Shown piece by piece: positions 58,930 to 64,000 of a DNA stretch of 64,000 nucleotides. Origin of the DNA: Candidatus Limnocylindrales bacterium (GTDB lineage Bacteria > Desulfobacterota > Binatia > UBA1149 > CAITLU01); assembly GCA_035626395.1 (NCBI GenBank), contig DASPNR010000031.1, positions 186,001 to 250,000 on the forward strand. Direction: 5' to 3'. A program made the translations under genes and the position numbers. The notes beneath the pieces are model-generated. The model searched no databases. It was given only the letters and a program-made list of their open reading frames with translations, and was not told the DNA's origin. How positions within the stretch are numbered: the stretch's first letter is position 1; every line of letters begins with the position of its first letter.

Positions 58930-60657
58930 TCAACGCGCGTGTGCACCGGCGGCGGCCGCCGTTTCGTGCACTCGCTCGGCTGCGGTCACCTCGCCGTCGC
59001 AGAGGCGATAGACGCGGTCGGCAACCGCCAGAAGGCCAGGCTGATGCGAGATCGCCAGGATGGTGGTGCGGCCGCGCAGCGCGCGCACCGTATCGTAGAT
59101 GGCCTCTTCGTTGACGGGATCGAGCGCCGCGGTGGCCTCGTCCAGGATCAGGAGGCGAGGTCGGTGCACGAGCGCTCGTGCGATCGCGATGCGCTGGCGC
59201 TGGCCGCCCGAGACGCGCGCGCCGCGCTCGCCCATCGGCGTCTCCAGGCCTTCGGGAAGCTGCGCGACGAAGTCCCAGGCACCCGCGGCACGCAGCGCCT
59301 CTTCGACGTCGCGCTCGGATATCGCGGGGTCGCCGAGCGTGACGTTCATTCGCACGCTGTCGTGCAGCAGCAGCATGTCCTGCGGGACGTAGCCGACCTG
59401 ATTGCGCCACTTTCGCACATCGATCTCCGCCAATGGCACGCCGTCGAGCCACACCTCTCCGCGCTGCGGCCGCATCAGACCCAGCACGAGGTCGGCGATC
59501 GTGGTCTTGCCCGAGCCCGAGGGACCGATGACGGCGGTGACTTCGCCCGCGACGATCCTCAGCGACAGGTCGCGAAGGACGGGCCGTTCATCGTACGTGA
59601 AGTCGACGTCGCGCAGCTCGATCTCGCGCGTGAAGGACGGGGCGCGCGTGCCGGTGTGAGTCTCCGCCGCCGCCTGCGTCTCCTGGATGGTGCGCTGCAG
59701 CGCCCAGAATGCGCTCTCGCACGCGGCCATCGCCTGATACGACTTCTGCACCTTGCCGAGCGCGACCAGCGCGCGCGCGAACACCAGCGCCAGCACCACC
59801 ACGCTGTCGAGCGCCAGTGACCACTGCACCGTGGCCAGGTAGAGACCGGCGGTCAGCGCCAGCACCATGAACGGCTCCTGCAGCGCGCGCACGGCCTCGC
59901 GGCTGAGCACCTGGCGGCGAAGCACGCTGTTGAGCATCTGCGTGTCGCGCTGCAGCAGCGGCGAGACCAGCTCCTCGCGTCCCATGGCCTTGAGCGGCTT
60001 GACCGAATACAGCACGTCGGACATGCGGCCGAGCGCCGAGCGCATGATTTCGGTCTGTCTGGCGCCGGCACGCTTGGTCATGCGCACGAGGCCGTTGAGC
60101 GCGCCGATGGTGGCGGCGCCGACGACCGCCGCCGCCGCCGCCGTCTGCCACGAGACGAGCGAGGCGATGACGATGTACAGCAGCGTCTCGATGCCCTGCG
60201 ACATCATCGTCGCCCCGTGCAGATAGGCGTCGGCCGCGCGATGCGCTTCGGTGGCAAAGGAGTTGGCGAGCGTGCCCACCGGCTGACGCACGTAATAGAG
60301 CCAGCGTGCCTGCAGCAGTGAGCGCAGCAGCGAGAGCCGAAGGTCGGTGGCCACGTGCGCGACGGTGTAGCCGACCTGCTTCTGGCCGAGCAGCACCAGA
60401 GCCGCCTTGACGAGGCTGCCGGCGACGATGAGCGACAGAAGGACTCCGGTGGTCGGCTCCAGGCCCACCGCCGCGATCGCGCTGCGCAAGGTGCGCTCGA
60501 GCGGCGAGGAGCTGGCGTCGGTTTGGGTGACCAGGCTGAGCAGCGGAAGCAGGCTCGACAGGCCGACGCCTTCGGCCAGCGCCGCCAGCGACAGGCACAG
60601 CAGCATCAGCGAGCTGCGGCCGGGATACTGGCGGCCGAAAACGATGAGAAGGCGCAT
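58930..60657 (-). CDS. ABC transporter with fused permease and ATPase, MsbA/lipid-exporter-like
   Basis: 575 residues. The N-terminal transmembrane domain (about 1-310) has six predicted helices, and the ATPase (about 335-560) has Walker A GPSGSGKTTIAD, signature VSGGQRQRIAIARAL, Walker B LLILDEATAALD and the H-loop AISHQPG. Half-transporters of this type flip lipid-linked molecules. It is the first gene of the minus-strand group with glycosyl- and sulfotransferases, supporting lipid or glycolipid export. The 144 bp before it hold the divergent promoters. Confidence 0.9.
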   Translation of the reverse strand: MRLLIVFGRQYPGRSSLMLLCLSLAALAEGVGLSSLLPLLSLVTQTDASSSPLERTLRSAIAAVGLEPTTGVLLSLIVAGSLVKAALVLLGQKQVGYTVAHVATDLRLSLLRSLLQARWLYYVRQPVGTLANSFATEAHRAADAYLHGATMMSQGIETLLYIVIASLVSWQTAAAAAVVGAATIGALNGLVRMTKRAGARQTEIMRSALGRMSDVLYSVKPLKAMGREELVSPLLQRDTQMLNSVLRRQVLSREAVRALQEPFMVLALTAGLYLATVQWSLALDSVVVLALVFARALVALGKVQKSYQAMAACESAFWALQRTIQETQAAAETHTGTRAPSFTREIELRDVDFTYDERPVLRDLSLRIVAGEVTAVIGPSGSGKTTIADLVLGLMRPQRGEVWLDGVPLAEIDVRKWRNQVGYVPQDMLLLHDSVRMNVTLGDPAISERDVEEALRAAGAWDFVAQLPEGLETPMGERGARVSGGQRQRIAIARALVHRPRLLILDEATAALDPVNEEAIYDTVRALRGRTTILAISHQPGLLAVADRVYRLCDGEVTAAERVHETAAAAGAHAR

Positions 60658-60801
60658 GAGGAGTGCCGGTTCGAAGTACAGGGCACGGCGGCGGCGGTCA
60701 ACACACCTGCCGCGGCGTCGCTGCTCTTGCCGCGCGCGATGCGCCGCTTTCGTCGCCGCGGCAATGGTGCTGCTCGTCGGTTTCACGCATAAGGCTGCGC
60801 C

Positions 60802-61590
60802 ATGATGCCGCCGCGCGTGCTGGTCCTTGCCGGACGCAGGGAAGGAGAGGATGCGCTCGCCATGTCGGCCGGCGTTGCCCATCGCGCGCTGCTTCCGATC
60901 GCGGGAGTGCCGATGCTGGTACGGGTGATCCGCACGCTGCGCGAAAGTGGCGTCGCGCTCCCGATCGCCGTCACCGCCGGCGACGACTCCGTCCTGCGCG
61001 GGGATGCGGAGCTGGCGGCGTGGACGACCAGCGGCGACATCGTCTTCCACCGAGCGGGCATCTCGCCTGCCACCACCGTGGCGGAGTACTTCGAGACGTG
61101 CGGCAACGGCACCCCGCTGTTCGTCACCACGGCCGATCATCCGCTGCTGACGCCGCAGATCGTGCGGCACTTCCTCGCCGAGGCGACGGCCAGTCGCGCC
61201 GACTTCGTCGTCGGGCTGGTGGCCGGGAGCGTCTTTTGCGCGCGTTTCCCCGATCAGCCGCGCACGTTCATCGTGCTGCGCGACGAGAAGTTCTCGGGCG
61301 CCAACCTGTTCCTGCTGCGCACGCCGCGCGCGCTCGAGGTGCCGCGCTTCTGGACGCGCGCCGAGGCTTTCCGCAAGCGGCCGTGGCGGCTGGCGAGCGT
61401 GTTCGGCGTATCCAACCTCGCGTTGTTCGTTGCCGGGCGCCTCGATCTGGCCGGCGCGATGGATCGAGCGTCGCACGTCATCGGCGCCGACATAGGCACG
61501 GTCGTTCTCCCTTTCGCCGAAGCGGCGCTCGATGTGGACAAGGAAGCCGATCGAATCATCGCCGAGAGCCTGCTGCGGGGACGGACCTGA
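60802..61590 (+). CDS. MobA-like NTP transferase family protein
   Basis: 262 residues. The start VLVLAGRREGEDALAMSAG...HRALLPIAGVPMLVRVIRTLRE is a variant of the nucleotidyltransferase L-A-G-G...K...I-G-P-M pattern, followed by FVTTADHPLLTPQIVRHFL, the metal-binding D in the T-T-A-D-H-P loop, and VGLV. It activates a phosphoryl substrate with a nucleotide. The first Met-Met pair allows either of two starts. Neighbouring genes suggest a lipid or polyol phosphate substrate. Confidence 0.82.
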   Translation: MMPPRVLVLAGRREGEDALAMSAGVAHRALLPIAGVPMLVRVIRTLRESGVALPIAVTAGDDSVLRGDAELAAWTTSGDIVFHRAGISPATTVAEYFETCGNGTPLFVTTADHPLLTPQIVRHFLAEATASRADFVVGLVAGSVFCARFPDQPRTFIVLRDEKFSGANLFLLRTPRALEVPRFWTRAEAFRKRPWRLASVFGVSNLALFVAGRLDLAGAMDRASHVIGADIGTVVLPFAEAALDVDKEADRIIAESLLRGRT

Positions 61591-61684
61591 ACATCGCGCG
61601 GGACAGGAACCGAAATTTGCGCGGCCTGATCTCACATCTCCGATTGGAGTTTGGCGCAGTCCCCGGTTAATTGCCCGCATCGCG

Positions 61685-62644
61685 ATGCGCGTCGGAGTTC
61701 TCAGCAACATGCGAGCGGGCGGCAGCGGCGCGCGCGTCGCGCAGGTGCTTTCGCGACTGTCGAAGTATCCCGAGGTCGTGCGTGCCGAGAGCGACAGCGC
61801 CGAGGGTGCCGCCGCGGCGATCCGCTCGCTTGCCGAGGCCGACATCGACGTGCTCGTCGTCAACGGCGGCGACGGCACTCTGCAGCGCGCGCTGACCGAG
61901 CTGCTCGGGACGGCCAGCCCGTTCAAGAGGCTTCCGGTGGTCGCGCCGCTTCGCACCGGACGCACGAGCATGAGCGCGCTCGACATCGGCAGCCCGGGCG
62001 ATCCCGTCAAGGCCATCGACCGCGTGGTGTCGCTTGCCAGATCCGGGAACGTCGATCGGCATCTGGTCGACCGCGCGGTGCTGCGCATGATGCTCGATCC
62101 GGACGGCATCGATCACTACGGCACGTTCTTCGGCGGCGGCGTCATCTACCGCGCCATCCACCTGACGCACGAGGTGTTTCCGAAGGGACGCGCGCAGGGC
62201 GTGTTCGGCAGCAGCATCATCACGATCACGCTGCTCGGGCGCGTGCTGACGGGGAAGGAGCACGACGTGCTCGAGCCCGACCAGGTCGAGGTGCATGCCG
62301 ACGGGCTGCACCTCGCGCAGACGCGGTATCAGCTTCTGCTGGCCACCACGCTCAACCGTCTGTTCATGAGGCTCCGTCCGTTCTGGGGCACCGGCCCCGG
62401 CGGCATCCGCTTCACCGGCATCGCACCGGGCGGTTTCCACAACCCGCGCGCGGTCGCGCGCCTGGTGCGCGGGCGCTGCCCGGTGCGCGGCAACGATCCG
62501 CGCTACGTCAGCGCGAACCTCGAAAGCGTGGTCATGAAGCTCGACTCGGGCGCCACTCTCGACGGCGAGATGTTCGATCCGCTGCCTGGGCGCAAGGTGA
62601 CGCTGATGGCCGATCATCGCATTCGCTTCCTCGGCACCCGCTGA
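61685..62644 (+). CDS. diacylglycerol/ceramide-kinase-like lipid kinase
   Basis: 319 residues of the DAGK catalytic superfamily. VGVLSNMRAGGSGARVAQVL at the start, VVNGGDGTLQRALTELLG is the ATP-binding GGDGT motif, and FGGGVIYRAIHLTHEVFP resembles the middle motif; the C-terminal LDGEMFDPLPGRKVTLMAD resembles the DGE motif of lipid kinases. It would phosphorylate a diacylglycerol, sphingoid base or ceramide. No clear ribosome-binding site precedes the ATG. The Tam41-like gene starts 14 bp downstream. Confidence 0.88.
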   Translation: MRVGVLSNMRAGGSGARVAQVLSRLSKYPEVVRAESDSAEGAAAAIRSLAEADIDVLVVNGGDGTLQRALTELLGTASPFKRLPVVAPLRTGRTSMSALDIGSPGDPVKAIDRVVSLARSGNVDRHLVDRAVLRMMLDPDGIDHYGTFFGGGVIYRAIHLTHEVFPKGRAQGVFGSSIITITLLGRVLTGKEHDVLEPDQVEVHADGLHLAQTRYQLLLATTLNRLFMRLRPFWGTGPGGIRFTGIAPGGFHNPRAVARLVRGRCPVRGNDPRYVSANLESVVMKLDSGATLDGEMFDPLPGRKVTLMADHRIRFLGTR

Positions 62645-62658
62645 GCTAACGTTCCAGG

Positions 62659-63651
62659 ATGGACGACCGGCTACAGGCATCGGCAGCACCAGCGGCATCC
62701 GCGCTGGCGGAGCTGGCGGCGTTGCTGGAGGCCGAGGAGCGGCGCGAGGTCCTGCCCGAAGTGGTGGCGATGGCGCAGGAGGTAAGGCGCCGTCACGGTG
62801 ACGCGGTCCAGGCCGTGCTCTTCTACGGATCGTGCCTCCGTCGCAGCTACGTCGACGATGGAGTGCTCGACTTCTACGCCATCGTCGATTCCTACCGTGC
62901 CGCCTACGCGTCGCGAATCCTGGCCCTGTCGAACGCCGCGCTTCCGCCCAACGTGTATTACCTCGAGCACGCGGTGGGCGGGCGCACGCTGCGGATGAAG
63001 TACAACGTCCTCTCGCGCGCCGACTTCGCCGCGGCCTGCCGCCCCGAAAGCCTGCATGCCATCGTCTGGGCGCGCTTCTGCCAGCCGTTCGCGGTGGTGT
63101 GGGCTCGCGACGACCAGGTCCGGAGCACCATCGCTGCCGACGCCGCCGAGGCCGTGCTGACGATGATCAGCCGGATGCTGGCGCTGGCCCCGCAGGCACG
63201 GACGGCCGAGGAGCTGTGGCAGGCCGGCTTTGCCGCCACCTACGGCACCGAGCTTCGCACCGAGAGCGATGCCACGATCCGGTCGGTCTATGAGGCAGCG
63301 CCGCAACGATACGGACGGGTAGCGAGCCTGGCGATGGCCGAGCTGGCGCGGCGGGGGCTGGCCAGTGGGGCCATCGATGGCGACGGCCGCATCCAGGGCG
63401 GTCTGCACGGCGAAGCCGCCCGCTCCATCGCCCGCTCGTGGCGGCGCAAGCTGCCCGTGGCCAAGTCCCTGTATGCCGTACGGATTCTGAAGTCGGCCCT
63501 GACGTTCGGCGAATGGCTGCCGTACGCTCTGTGGAAGCTGCAGCGCCACACGGGCGTTCGCATCGAGCCGACCGAACGCCAGCGGCGCCATCCATTGATC
63601 TGGGGGTGGCCGGTGGTCCTGCGACTGCTGCTGCGACAGAACCTGCGATAG
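62659..63651 (+). CDS. Tam41-like nucleotidyltransferase, candidate CDP-diacylglycerol synthase
   Basis: 330 residues. VLFYGSCLRRSYVDDGVLDFYAIVDSYRAAY has the nucleotidyltransferase G-S motif (Gly57-Ser58) and the paired Asp (Asp71, with another at 77), in the arrangement of mitochondrial Tam41 phosphatidate cytidylyltransferase; PPNVYYLEHAVGGRTLRMKYNVLSRADF matches the next Tam41 block in order (asparagine and V-Y-Y, then K-Y-x-V-x-S). A basic C-terminus follows. The family claim is from pattern memory. Confidence 0.7.
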   Translation: MDDRLQASAAPAASALAELAALLEAEERREVLPEVVAMAQEVRRRHGDAVQAVLFYGSCLRRSYVDDGVLDFYAIVDSYRAAYASRILALSNAALPPNVYYLEHAVGGRTLRMKYNVLSRADFAAACRPESLHAIVWARFCQPFAVVWARDDQVRSTIAADAAEAVLTMISRMLALAPQARTAEELWQAGFAATYGTELRTESDATIRSVYEAAPQRYGRVASLAMAELARRGLASGAIDGDGRIQGGLHGEAARSIARSWRRKLPVAKSLYAVRILKSALTFGEWLPYALWKLQRHTGVRIEPTERQRRHPLIWGWPVVLRLLLRQNLR

Positions 63652-63807
63652 CTCTGTTGCAGGATCGCACGGGCAGCGTCGTGCCGGACCCGCTCATGAG
63701 CCGGCGCGGCATCGGCAGCGTCCAAATGCGCCCCGTCGCGCGGTGCGGCAATGCAGGCCGGTTTTGTTGTAATCCCTCGCCTGCACTGGCAAGGTTCCCG
63801 AACTGCC
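63652..63807. other. intergenic gap
   Basis: 156 bp between two plus-strand genes. No open frame with a convincing start and no obvious terminator stem. It may contain the promoter of the next gene. Confidence 0.5.
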
Positions 63808-64000
63808 ATGACGACAGCCGCTGTAGGGATGGGGTCCGAGCAGCGCGTGGAGGCGTCGGCCGAGCATAGTCCAGCCGCACTGCGTCGTCGCTACGCGACC
63901 CGTTTCAAGCCCATCCCTTTCATCTATTGGACCGACATGCTCGCTTCGGCCGCTCTTGGCTGGAGCGCATTCCTGCTCGCCCATTGGGCCAGCCGTTTCT
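63808..64000 (+). CDS. probable fatty acid desaturase family protein, N-terminus (3' truncated by window edge)
   Basis: 64 residues visible. After a hydrophilic leader (TTAAVGMGSEQRVEASAEHS) come RRRYATRFKPIPFIYWTDMLASAALGWSAFLLAHWASRF, of which K-P-I-P-x-I-Y-W-x-D-x-L-x-S is the usual pre-first-helix pattern of membrane desaturases. The His boxes lie outside the window, so the call is tentative. It would suit the neighbouring lipid genes. Confidence 0.55.
   Translation, partial: MTTAAVGMGSEQRVEASAEHSPAALRRRYATRFKPIPFIYWTDMLASAALGWSAFLLAHWASRF

Noticed and set aside
56184..59114. A 976-residue plus-strand frame opposite the ELM1 and trimodular genes
   Set aside because: Same kind of shadow; the minus-strand genes have clear domains and overlaps.
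58930..62109. A 1059-residue extension of the ABC transporter
   Set aside because: The extension is antisense to the MobA-like and lipid-kinase genes; the domain begins at 60657.
1..64000. tRNA, rRNA or riboswitch genes
   Set aside because: No cloverleaf with T-loop GTTCGA-type context in an intergenic gap, and no rRNA-like sequence; riboswitches cannot be ruled out by eye.

Overview
The window is 64 kb of very GC-rich, gene-dense bacterial chromosome without rRNA, tRNA, CRISPR or IS elements that I can recognise. Many genes overlap in ATGA, GTGA, TGATG or TTGA junctions, and GTG and TTG starts occur. Codon use strongly favours G/C in the third position, so long spurious antisense frames are common. 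The gene mix (a secreted protein with myxobacterial-type DUF4215 Cys-rich repeats and a Thr-rich linker, LigD, ergothioneine genes, a luciferase-like possibly F420-dependent oxidoreductase, a group 1h-like [NiFe]-hydrogenase, PafA-like phosphatase) suggests a free-living aerobic member of the former Deltaproteobacteria, such as Myxococcota or the candidate phylum Binatota. That placement is inference; no marker gene proves it.

Layout. (1) 1-7 kb: the end of nhaA, a small lipoprotein, a class IV aminotransferase with an IclR regulator (two tandem operator-like palindromes lie upstream of iclR), a DUF2855 protein, a TauE/SafE exporter and a glutathione transferase. (2) 6.4-14.6 kb, all minus strand: a stress and envelope block of superoxide dismutase, a Rieske-tailed FAD oxidoreductase, YtxH, several small membrane proteins, a Holin-X-like protein, a four-BON-domain periplasmic protein, a DUF1328 peptide, CsbD and a phospholipase-D-type lipoprotein. 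(3) 14.7-19.7 kb, minus: egtB-egtD followed directly by LigD split into three separate proteins (phosphoesterase, ligase, polymerase). (4) 19.9-27 kb: assorted stress and housekeeping genes (hemerythrin-like protein, XRE-cupin regulator, VOC protein, GNAT, lysine-rich basic protein, isochorismatase-like hydrolase, GST, DUF72). (5) 27-33 kb, minus: an aldehyde/electrophile detoxification block (luciferase-like oxidoreductase, membrane protein, GFA-family protein, MAPEG, aldehyde dehydrogenase, flavin disulfide reductase-like protein, TVP38). (6) 33.3-36.8 kb, plus: a secreted Cys-rich protein and a secreted alkaline phosphatase.

(7) 37-53.3 kb, plus: the centrepiece, an almost uninterrupted run hypF-hypC-hypD-SIS isomerase-hypE-small subunit-large subunit-(NifU-like/DUF5947 fusion)-unknown-protease-hypA-hypB, continuing through overlapping frames into a PAS histidine kinase, a receiver/PAS/GAF/kinase protein and a single-domain response regulator. 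The structural subunits look like the high-affinity, oxygen-tolerant group 1h (former group 5) hydrogenases used to scavenge trace H2. The cluster carries its own maturation set, and the attached signalling genes suggest control by, or co-expression with, redox or H2 signalling.

(8) 53.4-64 kb: a lipid/glycoconjugate locus. On the minus strand are an ABC exporter, a three-domain protein (glycosyltransferase-like, methyltransferase-like, ELM1-type), a second ELM1-type protein, a 2-oxoglutarate oxygenase and a sulfotransferase. Divergent on the plus strand are a MobA-like nucleotidyltransferase, a diacylglycerol/ceramide-kinase-like enzyme, a Tam41-like nucleotidyltransferase and the start of a probable fatty acid desaturase. 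Together they could make, modify and export an unusual glycolipid or phospholipid.
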